A stretch of 45,090 nucleotides of DNA from Tsukamurella sp. M9C (GTDB lineage: Bacteria; Actinomycetota; Actinomycetes; Mycobacteriales; Mycobacteriaceae), in the NCBI RefSeq assembly GCF_020169415.1, contig NZ_JAIULG010000038.1:1-45090 (forward strand), written 5' to 3'. The notes below the pieces were generated by a model. That model was not told where the DNA came from and did no database searches. It saw only the letters and a program-made list of their open reading frames with translations. Below are positions 23,770 through 32,308 of the stretch, one piece after another. The number at the start of each line of letters is the position of its first letter. The stretch's first letter is position 1. The position numbers were made by a program, and so were the translations under genes.

Positions 23770-24933
23770 TCAGCCCGTCGGGCGGAAGAAGCCGTAAAAC
23801 TGCTGGCCGATGTTCTCCGTGCGGATCGCGGAGATCTGCACCGGATCGCCCGCTTCCACCATGCGTCCGTCGCCGATGACCATCGCGACGTGGCCCTCCC
23901 ACACCGCGAGGTCGCCGGGCTGCAACTGGCCCGCGCTGACCGCGGCGCCGACGCCCTGCTCGTTGGCGAGCCGCGGCAGCTCGATGCCCGCCTGCCGGTA
24001 GGCCCACTGCGTGAACCCGCTGCAGTCCAGGCCGACTCCGGGCGTCGTCCCGCCCCACGAGTAGGGCACGCCCAGCTGCGTGAGCGCGGCCTGCACCGCG
24101 GCGGCGGCCTTCGCGTTCGGGGCCTTCACCACCGTGCCGTCGGGCAGCCGCACGTCGTAGCCGCCCTTGCCGTCGGCGGTCACCGTCGCCCCGGACCGGC
24201 GCGAGGCGGACACCGTCTTCGCCCCGGAGCCGCGGCCCGAGCCCGAGCCGCCCCGGTTCGCGGACGTGAGCGCGGAGGTGAGCCCGCTGACGGGGGAGGC
24301 TCCGCCGCCCGAGCCGCCTCCGGACCCCGAGCCGGTGCCGGTCGGGGAGGAGGTCGACGGGGTCGCGGTCGCGGTCGTCGAGGCGGGCGTCGTCGCCGCA
24401 CCGCCGTCGACGGTGGCGGGCGCGGTCGGGGTGCTCTCCGCCAGCCCGGAGACCGTGCCGGTCTCGCCGTCGAGCTCGTCGCGGACGGACCGCAGCACGT
24501 CGAGCGCCTGCTGTAGGTGATCGGCCGCCAGCGTGAGCACCGCGATCAGCCCGGTGGGGTTGAGCAGCGTTGGATTCGCGGCCTCGGCCTTGCTCACGAA
24601 GGAATCGAGGACGGCCTGCAGCCGCGTTCGGCCCTTGCTCACCACCCCGGCGGCGGTCGTCACCGACTCGCGGATCGCGCCACTGTGCTGCGACAGGGCC
24701 GCCGCGGCGGTGCCGCCGGTGCCGATCGTGCGCTGGGCGGTCGTCGCATCCACGCCCGTCCACGCGCTGCCGACGCTGACCGTCGCCGAATCCGTCTGCG
24801 CGCTGACCCGGGCCAGTTCGGCCTCCACCGCCCGGATCGCCGCGTCGACCCCCGCGACCGAGAGGTCGCCGGTGCCGAACGTGTCGAGCAGGGCCCGCAG
24901 CGGCGCCGCCAGCGCCGCGACGATGCCGCTCAC
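23770..24933 (-). CDS. NlpC/P60 peptidoglycan endopeptidase with WXG100-like N-terminus, no Sec signal
   Basis: 387 aa, GTG start overlapping the upstream stop (GTGA). The N-terminal about 160 residues are helical, with SAWTG near residue 58 that recalls the WXG turn of ESX substrates. A long Ser/Gly/Thr/Pro linker (about 165-255) follows. The C-terminal NlpC/P60 domain has the catalytic Cys in LDCSGFTQWAYRQ (about residue 304) and His in WEGHVAMVIG (about 348). It would cut peptidoglycan peptides outside the cell. There is no signal peptide, so export through a type VII (ESX) system with its neighbour is the reasonable inference. It lies 62 bases upstream of the primosomal-like gene. Confidence 0.8.
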   Translation of the reverse strand: MSGIVAALAAPLRALLDTFGTGDLSVAGVDAAIRAVEAELARVSAQTDSATVSVGSAWTGVDATTAQRTIGTGGTAAAALSQHSGAIRESVTTAAGVVSKGRTRLQAVLDSFVSKAEAANPTLLNPTGLIAVLTLAADHLQQALDVLRSVRDELDGETGTVSGLAESTPTAPATVDGGAATTPASTTATATPSTSSPTGTGSGSGGGSGGGASPVSGLTSALTSANRGGSGSGRGSGAKTVSASRRSGATVTADGKGGYDVRLPDGTVVKAPNAKAAAAVQAALTQLGVPYSWGGTTPGVGLDCSGFTQWAYRQAGIELPRLANEQGVGAAVSAGQLQPGDLAVWEGHVAMVIGDGRMVEAGDPVQISAIRTENIGQQFYGFFRPTG

Positions 24934-25244
24934 GACGCACCCAGCAACCCGAGCAGCGCCCCCGCGCCGCCCCCGTCCGTGGCGACCGCCGAGGCCACCG
25001 TCCGCGCCGCGCCGGCGGAGGCCGAGGTGTAGAACGCGGCTAGGCGCGTGACCTCGGCATCGGTCGCCGTGACGGCGCCCAGCAGCTCGGCCAGGTAGTC
25101 GCCGCCGATCAGTCCGAAGACCGGTGTGAGCGCCGCGGCCGAGACGGCGCCCGCTCCCGCGGCCCCCGCCACCGACGTGGCCAGCGAGCCCAGTTCGGTC
25201 CCCGCCGCCGTCACCGCGCTCGTCGTCATCAGAAACGGTTCCAT
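24930..25244 (-). CDS. EspC-like ESX-associated small protein
   Basis: 104 aa, mainly two long Ala-rich helices separated by a turn. The pattern [15 protein letters not shown]...[41 protein letters not shown] fits the EspC family of ESX-exported proteins (T7SS_ESX_EspC). AGGGGG lies 7 nt before the ATG. Translationally coupled with the NlpC/P60 gene, so the two probably act together, for example as a co-secreted pair. No ESX core genes lie in the window, and no clear YxxxD/E export motif is seen. Confidence 0.65.
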   Translation of the reverse strand: MEPFLMTTSAVTAAGTELGSLATSVAGAAGAGAVSAAALTPVFGLIGGDYLAELLGAVTATDAEVTRLAAFYTSASAGAARTVASAVATDGGGAGALLGLLGAS

Positions 25245-25307
25245 CGCAATACCCCCTCATTGATTGGACGCCTCAGGGTCCCGAGCGGTTCCCGATACGC
25301 TGACCGC

Positions 25308-25937
25308 ATGCAGATCACCGTGGTCGACCACCCCCTGGCCGCCGTCCGCCTCACCGCGCTCCGCGCGGAGGCCACCGACAACGCCTCCTTCCGCGCAGCG
25401 CTGAAGGAGCTCACCCAGATGCTGGTCTACGAGGCCATGCGCGACGCCGCCGTCGCCGCCGTCACGGTGACCACCCCGCTCGAGGACACCGACGGCGCCG
25501 CGCTCGCGAAGCCGCCGCTGCTGGTGCCGGTGCTGCGCGCTGGCCTCGGCATGGTCGACCAGGCGCACGCGATGCTGCCGGAGTCCCAGGTGGGCTTCGT
25601 CGGCATGGGCCGCAACGAGGAGACGCACGTCCCCGAGCCCTACTTCCAGTCGCTGCCCGCCGATCTCGCGGGGCGCCCCGTCTTCGTGCTCGACCCGATG
25701 CTCGCGACCGGCGGCTCGATGGTGGAGACGCTGAGCCTGCTCGCGCAGCGCGGCGCGACCGACGTGACCGCGGTGTGCGTCGTCGCCGCGCCCGAGGGCG
25801 TGCAGGCGCTCGCCGACTGCGGCCACCCCGTCCGCCTGGTCACCGCCACCGTCGACCGGGGGCTGAACGAGAACGCCTACATCGTGCCCGGACTCGGCGA
25901 CGCCGGCGACCGCCAGTTCGGCCCGCGCTGGACCTGA
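25308..25937 (+). CDS. upp: Uracil phosphoribosyltransferase
   Basis: 209 aa. Converts uracil and PRPP to UMP, salvaging the uracil made by the Cdd/phosphorylase route. The PRPP-binding loop is [14 protein letters not shown] (about residues 126-139). [18 protein letters not shown] and the C-terminal [15 protein letters not shown] are family landmarks. A TACGCT box (25296-25301) six bases before the ATG suggests a leaderless transcript. It is divergent from the EspC-like gene and converges with the next gene across a hairpin. Confidence 0.96.
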   Translation: MQITVVDHPLAAVRLTALRAEATDNASFRAALKELTQMLVYEAMRDAAVAAVTVTTPLEDTDGAALAKPPLLVPVLRAGLGMVDQAHAMLPESQVGFVGMGRNEETHVPEPYFQSLPADLAGRPVFVLDPMLATGGSMVETLSLLAQRGATDVTAVCVVAAPEGVQALADCGHPVRLVTATVDRGLNENAYIVPGLGDAGDRQFGPRWT

Positions 25938-25950
25938 TCCACGGATCGGC

Positions 25951-25970
25951 GGGCGGCTACGGGGCCGCCC
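25951..25970. terminator. Hairpin between upp and the convergent hypothetical gene
   Basis: GGGCGGC (25951-25957) and GCCGCCC (25964-25970) make a 7-bp stem with a 6-nt loop, 13 bases after the upp stop and overlapping the last codons of the opposing gene. Probably serves both directions. Confidence 0.5.
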
Positions 25971-26508
25971 AGAATCCCGTCGCCGGCTCGGTGAACTCGC
26001 CCGACGGGGTGCTGATCACCAGGCCGGTGGGCGTGATGTTGATCGTCGCGTCCGGGGCGCGGGCGACCCAGCCGGGGCCCGCGGGCAGCACGCCCTCGAT
26101 GCGCGTCCCGGTACCGGTGTCGATGCGCCAGCCCGCGTAGTACAGTGCGCCCGCGCGATCGCAGACGACGGCCTGCGAGGTGGCGGTGAGGACCATCATC
26201 CGGGCGGCGTCGCCGTCGGCGCAGCGCGCGGGGGTCCCCAGGAAGCCGAGGGCATCGGTCCCGGGGATCGACGGTGCGGGCGGCGCGGGTGTGCCCGGCT
26301 GCTCGGACGACGGTGCCGGGGCGGCCGACGCGGAGCTCGACGGCCCGGACGGCGGCGCGGCGGCCGTGGCCGGCTCCGTGGGTCGTTTGCCGCTGACGTA
26401 GGCGGTCGCGGCCGCCGCGGCGGCGACCACGATGAGCACCCCCACCACGACCGCCGCCGCGATCACCCGGCCGCGTGCGGGATCGGCCGGGCGCACTGGG
26501 CGGGTCAC
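25957..26508 (-). CDS. Membrane-anchored hypothetical protein
   Basis: 183 aa from GTG 26508, whose start overlaps the pmmB stop as GTGA. An earlier in-frame Met at 26523 is possible. After a short basic cytosolic stretch there is one membrane helix (VIAAAVVVGVLIVVAAAAAATAYV, about residues 14-37), then a Pro/Ser/Ala-rich spacer and a C-terminal about 100-residue domain with two Cys (ARCADGD and AVVCDRAGA) that could form a disulfide outside the cell. No family recognised. Translationally coupled to pmmB. Confidence 0.65.
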   Translation of the reverse strand: MTRPVRPADPARGRVIAAAVVVGVLIVVAAAAAATAYVSGKRPTEPATAAAPPSGPSSSASAAPAPSSEQPGTPAPPAPSIPGTDALGFLGTPARCADGDAARMMVLTATSQAVVCDRAGALYYAGWRIDTGTGTRIEGVLPAGPGWVARAPDATINITPTGLVISTPSGEFTEPATGFWAAP

Positions 26509-28130
26509 CCGAAGGCCGCCCACTTACGCACCGTGTCGGTCACCGCGGTGAGCCGCTGTCGGGCGCGCGCCTCGGCGCCGCTCGTGTCGCTGTCGATCGC
26601 CACCGGCTCGATCACCTCCAGGTAGAACTTCGCCTTCGGCTCGGTTCCGGAGGGCCGCACGGTGACCCGGACGCCGTCGCCGCGGAACACCAGCGCGTCC
26701 GTCGCGGGGCGGGCCGTCAGAAGATCCTCACAGCCGACGGCGGTGTTTGCAACCTCAACAGGGGGGTCGGCGCGCAGGGCGGCCATGATCGCGGCGATCC
26801 GCGCGACGTCGTCCACGCGCAGCGCGTACTGGCTCGACAGGTACACGCCGTGCCGGCGGTACAACGCGTCCAGCGCGTCCGGCAGTCCGCTGCCCTGCGC
26901 CTTCAGCGCGGCCGCGTAGCCGGCGGCGACGACCGCGGCGGAGATCCCGTCCTTGTCGCGCACCGTCGACGGGTCGACGCAGAGGCCGAGCGCCTCCTCG
27001 TACGCGAACACCAGGCCGTCGCCCGCCCGTACCAGGTTCTTGAACCCGGTCAGGGTCCGCGCGTACCGCGCGCCGCGGCTCTCGGCGATCGCGCCGAGGA
27101 GCTCGGAGCTGACGATCGTCGTCGCCACGAGGGGATCCGACGGTGCGCCGTCCAGCGGCGCGTCGAGCAGGTGGGCGCCGAGCAGCGAGCCGGACTCGTC
27201 GCCGGTGAGCATCCGCCAGCCGTCGGCGAAGCGGGCGCCCAGGGCGCACCGGTCCGCGTCGGGGTCGAGGGCGACCGCGAGGTCCGCATCCACCCGCTCC
27301 GCGAGGGCGAGCAGCAGGTCGGAGGCGCCCGGCTCCTCGGGGTTGGGGAAGGCCACCGTCGGGAACTCGCCATCCGGGGCGAACTGCTGCTCGACCACGT
27401 GCACGTCGTCGAAGCCGCTGCGGCGCAGGGCCTCCACCGCGACCTTCCCGCCCACGCCGTGCATCGGCGTCAGCGCGATCCGCAGCGGCACGGCGGGCGC
27501 CGGGCGCAGCGCGGAGACGCGGTCCAGGTACGCCGCGACCACCTCGGTCGCGCGGGGATCGGCGGGCACCGGCGTCCGCTCGATCTCCGTGGCGGGCGGC
27601 GCGGCGGCGATGAGCTTCTCGATCTCGGCGTCGGCGGGGGAGACCAGCTGGGCGCCGCCGTCGAGGTAGACCTTGTAGCCGTTGTCCGCGGGCGGGTTGT
27701 GCGAGGCCGTGATCTGCACGCCCGCGGCGGCGCCGAGCGCCTTGGTCGCGAACGAGACCCACGGTGTGGGGCCGGGTTCGGGCAGCGCCACCACGGCGAA
27801 GCCCTGCGCCGCGAGCACCTCGGTGGCCGCAGCGAAGAAGGCCTCCGAGCCGCGCCGCGCGTCGCGCCCGACGACGACGGTGCCGCCGCCCAGGCACTTC
27901 GTCTTCAGCCACTCGCCGAGGGCCCAGGTCGTGCGGGTCACCACCGCCACGTTCATGCCCGACGGTCCGCCGCGCACCGGGCCCCGCAGGCCCGCGGTGC
28001 CGAAGGACAGCGGGGCGGCGAAGCGCTCGGCGAGCTCGTCGCCGCTCAACGCCTCGAGTTCGGCGCGGGTCGCCGGGTCGGGATCGCCCTCGATCCAGGC
28101 GAGGGCCTCGGCCGCGAGCTCGGCGCTCAT
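26505..28130 (-). CDS. pmmB: Phospho-sugar mutase (PmmB-type phosphomannomutase/phosphoglucomutase)
   Basis: 541 aa, alpha-D-phosphohexomutase family. The phosphoserine loop is VQITASHNPPADNGYKVY (near residue 140). The metal-binding DPDADR lies in AVALDPDADRCALGARF, the sugar-specificity loop in FAYEEALGLCVDP, and the C-terminal phosphate-binding loop in VRPSGTEPKAKFYLEV. In this position (Rv3308) it may act as the mutase that turns ribose or deoxyribose 1-phosphate from PNP and DeoA into the 5-phosphate, since no deoB is present here; that is inference. It starts immediately after the PNP stop codon. Confidence 0.92.
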   Translation of the reverse strand: MSAELAAEALAWIEGDPDPATRAELEALSGDELAERFAAPLSFGTAGLRGPVRGGPSGMNVAVVTRTTWALGEWLKTKCLGGGTVVVGRDARRGSEAFFAAATEVLAAQGFAVVALPEPGPTPWVSFATKALGAAAGVQITASHNPPADNGYKVYLDGGAQLVSPADAEIEKLIAAAPPATEIERTPVPADPRATEVVAAYLDRVSALRPAPAVPLRIALTPMHGVGGKVAVEALRRSGFDDVHVVEQQFAPDGEFPTVAFPNPEEPGASDLLLALAERVDADLAVALDPDADRCALGARFADGWRMLTGDESGSLLGAHLLDAPLDGAPSDPLVATTIVSSELLGAIAESRGARYARTLTGFKNLVRAGDGLVFAYEEALGLCVDPSTVRDKDGISAAVVAAGYAAALKAQGSGLPDALDALYRRHGVYLSSQYALRVDDVARIAAIMAALRADPPVEVANTAVGCEDLLTARPATDALVFRGDGVRVTVRPSGTEPKAKFYLEVIEPVAIDSDTSGAEARARQRLTAVTDTVRKWAAFG

Positions 28131-28967
28131 CTACATCGCCTCGATCACGTCGGCGAGGAGGCCGCCCATCCGCGCGGCGGCCTCGCGGCCGGCCTCGAGG
28201 ACCTCCTCGTGGTTCAGCGGCTCGCCGGTGATGCCGGCGGCCAGGTTGGTGACGAGCGAGATCCCCAGCACCGCGGCGTCCTCCGCGCGGGCGGCGATCG
28301 TCTCGTGCACCGTCGACATGCCCACCAGGTCGGCGCCCAGCGTGCGCAGCATCCGGATCTCGGCCGGGGTCTCGTAGTGCGGGCCGGGGAGGCCGGCGTA
28401 GACGCCCTCTTTGAGCGAAGGGTCGACGGTGCGGGCCAGCGTGCGCAGTTGCGCCGAGTACGCGTCCACCAGGTTCACGAACTGCGCGCCCACGAGCGGC
28501 GAGCGGGCGGTGAGGTTCAGGTGGTCCTCGATCAGCACCGGTTCGCCGACGAACATGCCCTCGCGCAGGCCGCCCGCGGCGTTGGTGAGGATCACGGTCT
28601 TCGCCCCGGCCGCGCACGCGGTGCGCACCGGATGGACGACGCGCGAGAGGTCGTGGCCCTCGTAGGCGTGGGTCCGCCCGAGCAGCACCAGGACCCGCTT
28701 GCCGCCGACGACGACCGCCGAGGCCGTGCCCTTGTGGCCGGCCGCGCTGGGCGGCGCGAAGTGGGGCAGTTCGGCCATGGGGACGGATCCGACGGCGGCG
28801 CCGCGCGCGGTGAGCGCGTCGGCCGCGGGGGCCCAGCCGGAGCCGAGCACCACCGCCACGTCGAAGGGTTCACCGCCCGTCGCGGCGGTCAGTGCGGCGG
28901 CCGCCTCGCGGGCCGCAGCGGAGGGATCGTCGATACCGGAGTCACGTGCCGCGTGCAGTTGCGCCAT
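28131..28967 (-). CDS. deoD: Purine nucleoside phosphorylase (trimeric type)
   Basis: 278 aa. Phosphorolysis of inosine and guanosine and their deoxy forms. Phosphate-binding [12 protein letters not shown] at about residues 40-51, [16 protein letters not shown] for base binding, [16 protein letters not shown] and LVGMSTVHE near the C-terminal third. The type is the trimeric PunA/XapA family although the syntenic M. tuberculosis gene (Rv3307) is called deoD. It takes inosine from Add. The start has a TAGCAT box eight bases upstream. Zero bases separate it from pmmB. Confidence 0.93.
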   Translation of the reverse strand: MAQLHAARDSGIDDPSAAAREAAAALTAATGGEPFDVAVVLGSGWAPAADALTARGAAVGSVPMAELPHFAPPSAAGHKGTASAVVVGGKRVLVLLGRTHAYEGHDLSRVVHPVRTACAAGAKTVILTNAAGGLREGMFVGEPVLIEDHLNLTARSPLVGAQFVNLVDAYSAQLRTLARTVDPSLKEGVYAGLPGPHYETPAEIRMLRTLGADLVGMSTVHETIAARAEDAAVLGISLVTNLAAGITGEPLNHEEVLEAGREAAARMGGLLADVIEAM

Positions 28968-28975
28968 GGCCCCAG

Positions 28976-28992
28976 ATGCTAGCCGCTATCGT
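28976..28992. promoter_or_regulatory. Back-to-back -10 boxes of PNP and enoyl-CoA hydratase genes
   Basis: TAGCAT on the minus strand (28981-28976) and TATCGT on the plus strand (28987-28992) are only five bases apart and lie 8 and 7 nt from their start codons. The two promoters must compete for space, so the genes may be expressed alternately. Confidence 0.4.
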
Positions 28993-28999
28993 GATGCCC

Positions 29000-29710
29000 A
29001 TGCCTTACGTCACGCGCACCGACGACGTCTTCACTCTGTTCCTGGGCGATGAGGGCGTCGAGCTCTCGGAGACCAACCCGGAGAACCGCTTCTCCCCGGA
29101 CTGGGTCGACGCGGTGCACGCCCGCCTCGACGAGATCGAGGCCCAGGCGGCCGGTTCGCCCGCCGCACTGGTGGTCACCGCCACCGGCAAGTTCTTCTCC
29201 AACGGCCTCGACGTCATGTACATCCTGGCGAACGCCGGTGAGCTGCCGACCTACCTGGACCGCGTGCACACGGTCTTCAGCCGCCTGCTGACCTTCCCGA
29301 TGACCACCGTCGCCGCGATCAACGGCCACGCCTTCGGCGCCGGGGCCATGCTGGCGCTGTCGTGCGACTTCGCCGTGATGCGCGACGACCGCGGCTTCTT
29401 CTGCCTCCCCGAGGTCAGCCTCAAGATGGGCTTCACCGTCGGCATGGCCAGCCTGCTGCGCTCCCGTCTGCCGTACCAGACGGCGGTCGAGGCGATGACC
29501 ACCGGACGTCGCTACGGCGGCGCCGACGCCGTTGCTGCGGGCATCGTGCAGGCGGCGGTCTCGGAGGCCGAGCTGCTGCCGACCGCGACCGCCCGGGCGG
29601 CGGCGAACGCCGCCGCCGACGGCCCCACGCTGAACAAGATCAAGAACGATCTGCACACGCACCTCATCGCCGACCTCGCCGTTCCGACCACCGAAGTCAA
29701 GTTCGGCTGA
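29000..29710 (+). CDS. Enoyl-CoA hydratase/isomerase family protein
   Basis: 236 aa, crotonase fold. The oxyanion-hole and CoA-binding region is FFSNGLDVMYIL, and INGHAFGAGAMLALSCDFAVMRDDRGFFCLPEVSLKMGF gives the second oxyanion Gly and the acidic residue in the position of catalytic Glu in isomerases (PEV). The protein is short and resembles plant-type delta3,delta2-enoyl-CoA isomerases (ECI). Start at 29000 is preferred over ATG 28994 because of the -10 box spacing. The next gene begins 2 bases after the stop. Confidence 0.85.
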   Translation: MPYVTRTDDVFTLFLGDEGVELSETNPENRFSPDWVDAVHARLDEIEAQAAGSPAALVVTATGKFFSNGLDVMYILANAGELPTYLDRVHTVFSRLLTFPMTTVAAINGHAFGAGAMLALSCDFAVMRDDRGFFCLPEVSLKMGFTVGMASLLRSRLPYQTAVEAMTTGRRYGGADAVAAGIVQAAVSEAELLPTATARAAANAAADGPTLNKIKNDLHTHLIADLAVPTTEVKFG

Positions 29711-29712
29711 CG

Positions 29713-30915
29713 GTGACCGGTCGCGTCACCTCCGTCCTGGAGGCGCTCACCGGCACCGTCGACCGCGTGCGGGGCGACCTGGTCGCGGTCAGCCACGAGA
29801 TCCACGCCCGGCCCGAGCTGGCCTTCGAGGAGCGATTCGCGTCGGCGCTGCTGGCCGACGCCCTCGCGGGGCACGGCTTCGCCGTCGAGCGCCGCGTCGC
29901 GGACCTCGATACCGCGTTCGTCGGACGGTCCGGCAGCGGGCCGCTGCGTGTCGCCATCTTCGCCGAGTACGACGCCCTGCCCGGCATCGGGCACGCCTGC
30001 GGGCACAACATCATCGCCGCGGCGGGGCTCGGCGCCGGCCTCGCGCTCGCGTCCGTCGCGGACGAGCTGGGCCTGACCGTCGAGGTCTACGGCACGCCCG
30101 CCGAGGAGTCCGGGGGCGGCAAGGTGCTCATGCTGCAGCGCGGCGCGTTCGACGGTGTCGCCTACGCGGGCATGGTGCACCCCGCCCCGTTCGACGTGGT
30201 GCGCACGCGCACCCTGGCGCTGGCCGACCTCGCGATCCGGTTCTCCGGCCGCGAGGCGCACGCCTCGGCGGCGCCGTGGGCCGGCCGGAACGCGGGCGAC
30301 GCCGCGACGGTCGCGCAGGTCGCGCTGGGCCTGCTGCGGCAGCACCTGGAGCCGGGGCAGCAGTTGCACGGCATCGTCAGCGAGGGCGGGACCGCGCCCA
30401 ACGTGGTGCCCGCCGCGTCCGAACTGCTCTACTACCTGCGCGCCGACGACGCGGAGTCGTTGGAGCGGCTCGCCGTCCGCGCGGGCGACTGCTTCGCCGC
30501 GGGCGCGCTGGCGGCCGGCTGCACGCACGAGGTCGGCGAGGTCTCGCCCGCCTACACCGAGCTGCGCAGCGACGACGCCCTCGCCGTCGCGTACCGCGCC
30601 GCGGCGGTCGCGATCGGCCGGGAACCGGTGGCTCCGGAGTTCGAGCGGCTGGTGCCGTTGGGGAGTACCGACATGGGCAATGTGAGCCACGCTGTACCGT
30701 CGATCCATCCGCTGATCGGCCTCGAGACCGACGGGGCCGTGACCCATCAGCCGGAGTTCACGGCCGCCGCCGCCACCGAATCCGCCGATCGGGCCGTGCG
30801 CGATGGTGCGCTGGCCCTGGCCGCAGCCTTCGCTGCGGTCGCAGAGGACGAGGACGAGCGCGCGCGGCTGCTGACCGGGGCCGGGCGACGCGGCAGCGAT
30901 GGAGGCGGACGGTGA
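29713..30915 (+). CDS. M20 family amidohydrolase (AmiB1-like)
   Basis: 400 aa, GTG start. Metal-dependent amidohydrolase of the M20D group. Conserved elements are HEIHARPELAFEE near residue 25, GIGHACGHNIIAAAG with Cys/His metal ligands, and GTPAEESGGGK with the metal-bridging Glu pair. The dimerisation domain (FSGREAHASAAPWAGRNAGDA) follows, then TDMGNVSHAVPSIHPLIG near the C-terminus with a conserved His. Matches Rv3306c by order. The substrate is unknown; relatives cleave aminoacyl-conjugates such as p-aminobenzoyl-glutamate. Overlaps the next gene by 4 bases. Confidence 0.88.
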   Translation: MTGRVTSVLEALTGTVDRVRGDLVAVSHEIHARPELAFEERFASALLADALAGHGFAVERRVADLDTAFVGRSGSGPLRVAIFAEYDALPGIGHACGHNIIAAAGLGAGLALASVADELGLTVEVYGTPAEESGGGKVLMLQRGAFDGVAYAGMVHPAPFDVVRTRTLALADLAIRFSGREAHASAAPWAGRNAGDAATVAQVALGLLRQHLEPGQQLHGIVSEGGTAPNVVPAASELLYYLRADDAESLERLAVRAGDCFAAGALAAGCTHEVGEVSPAYTELRSDDALAVAYRAAAVAIGREPVAPEFERLVPLGSTDMGNVSHAVPSIHPLIGLETDGAVTHQPEFTAAAATESADRAVRDGALALAAAFAAVAEDEDERARLLTGAGRRGSDGGGR

Positions 30916-32120
30916 GCGGCACGGCGAGCGGAAGTGCGGGCGAGGATCTCTCGAGGGCCGCCTACGTCGACCAGTGGTTGCAGCGCAAGGGCGACTGGCT
31001 CCGCGAGTTCCGGCGCGACCTGCACGCCCACCCCGAGCTGTCCTGGCGCGAGCAGCGCACCACGAACGTCGTCTTCGAGGCGTTGACCGCCGCGGGCCTG
31101 CACCCCCGCAAGCTCTCGACCACCGGCCTGATCTGCGACCTCGGACCCGCCGGCGGGGAGCGCGTCGCCCTGCGCGCCGACATGGACGCGCTGCCGATCC
31201 ACGAGGCCACCGGCCTCGACTTCCAATCCACGTCGGCTGGCGTCTCGCACGCGTGCGGTCATGACGCGCACACCTCGATCCTGCTGGGCACCGGCCTCGC
31301 CCTGGCCGAGCTGGACCGCGCGGGCCGGCTGCCAGTGGGCGTGCGCCTGATCTTCCAGCCCGCCGAGGAGGTCATGCCGGGCGGCGCGCTGTCCGCGGTG
31401 CGCGACGAGGTGATGCAGGGGGTCTCCCGCATCTACGCGCTGCACTGCGATCCCCGCGTCGAGGTGGGACGGATCGGCGTCCGCTCCGGCGCCATCACCT
31501 CCGCCGCCGACCACGTCGAGGTCATCCTGCACTCGCCCGGCGGGCACACCTCGCGGCCGCACCTGACCAGCGACCTGATCTACGCCATGGGCACCGTCAT
31601 CACCGGGCTCCCCGGCGTGCTGTCGCGCCGCGTGGACCCCCGCTCCGGCACGATCATGGTGTGGGGCGCGGCGAACGCCGGATCCGCGCCGAACGCGATC
31701 CCACAGATCGGCGCACTGCACGGCACCGTCCGCACCGGCGAGCATCAGATCTGGGAGTCGCTGGAGCCGCTCGTGCGCGAGATCATCGCCGAGCTGCTCG
31801 CGCCGCTGCGGATCAAGCACGAGGTCAACTACACCCGCGGCGTCCCCCCGGTCATCAACGACCACTTGGCCGCCACCCGCCTCGCCGACGCCGCGCGCGC
31901 CGTCTCGCCCGACGGGGTGGTCGACACCCCGCAGTCCGGCGGCGGCGAGGACTTCTCCTGGTACCTGGAGGAGTCGCCCGGCGCGATGGCACGGCTGGGC
32001 GTCTGGTCCGGCGAGGGCCGCCAGTACGACCTGCACCAGCCCGATTTCGTGCTCGACGAGCGCGCACTCGAGATGGGCGTGAAGGTCTTCACGAACGTGG
32101 TCTTCGCCTCCGGTCGCTGA
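30912..32120 (+). CDS. M20 family amidohydrolase (AmiA1-like)
   Basis: 402 aa, GTG start overlapping the previous stop (GTGA). The metal site comprises HACGHDAHTSILLG (Cys/His), FQPAEEVMPGGA (Glu pair), LHCDPRVEVG (His) and SGGGEDFSWYLEESPGA (the C-terminal acidic residue region). The domain layout is that of hippurate hydrolase-type M20D enzymes. A close paralogue of the preceding gene by family, counterpart of Rv3305c. They may act as two specificities of one uptake or detoxification route. Followed by a long hairpin. Confidence 0.9.
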   Translation: MSGTASGSAGEDLSRAAYVDQWLQRKGDWLREFRRDLHAHPELSWREQRTTNVVFEALTAAGLHPRKLSTTGLICDLGPAGGERVALRADMDALPIHEATGLDFQSTSAGVSHACGHDAHTSILLGTGLALAELDRAGRLPVGVRLIFQPAEEVMPGGALSAVRDEVMQGVSRIYALHCDPRVEVGRIGVRSGAITSAADHVEVILHSPGGHTSRPHLTSDLIYAMGTVITGLPGVLSRRVDPRSGTIMVWGAANAGSAPNAIPQIGALHGTVRTGEHQIWESLEPLVREIIAELLAPLRIKHEVNYTRGVPPVINDHLAATRLADAARAVSPDGVVDTPQSGGGEDFSWYLEESPGAMARLGVWSGEGRQYDLHQPDFVLDERALEMGVKVFTNVVFASGR

Positions 32121-32188
32121 TCGCGGTCGGCCCCGGCCACACCCGCGCCGGCGCGGGCCCGTCGTGGCGACGGCAGTGCGGCGAACGG

Positions 32189-32245
32189 ACTCTCGAATTC
32201 TGTCCGGATCGGACAGGGTGTCCGGGACGGACAGAATCCGAGAGT
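32189..32245. terminator. 57-bp nested inverted repeat, probable bidirectional terminator
   Basis: Outer arms of 17 bases (32189-32205 and 32229-32245) pair with one mismatch. An inner stem GGACA-GGG-TGTCC (32211-32223) fills the loop. TGTCCG and CGGACA alternate at a strict 9-base period (32201, 32210, 32219, 32228). It lies in the 188-base gap between convergent genes. The rest of that gap (32121-32188 and 32246-32308) shows nothing else clear. No T-run follows. Confidence 0.6.
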
Positions 32246-32308
32246 CGTCGATGCGGCAATCCACTTCGTGGGCAGTCGTCGTTGAGTATTCGATGGACGA
32301 CCTAGTTC

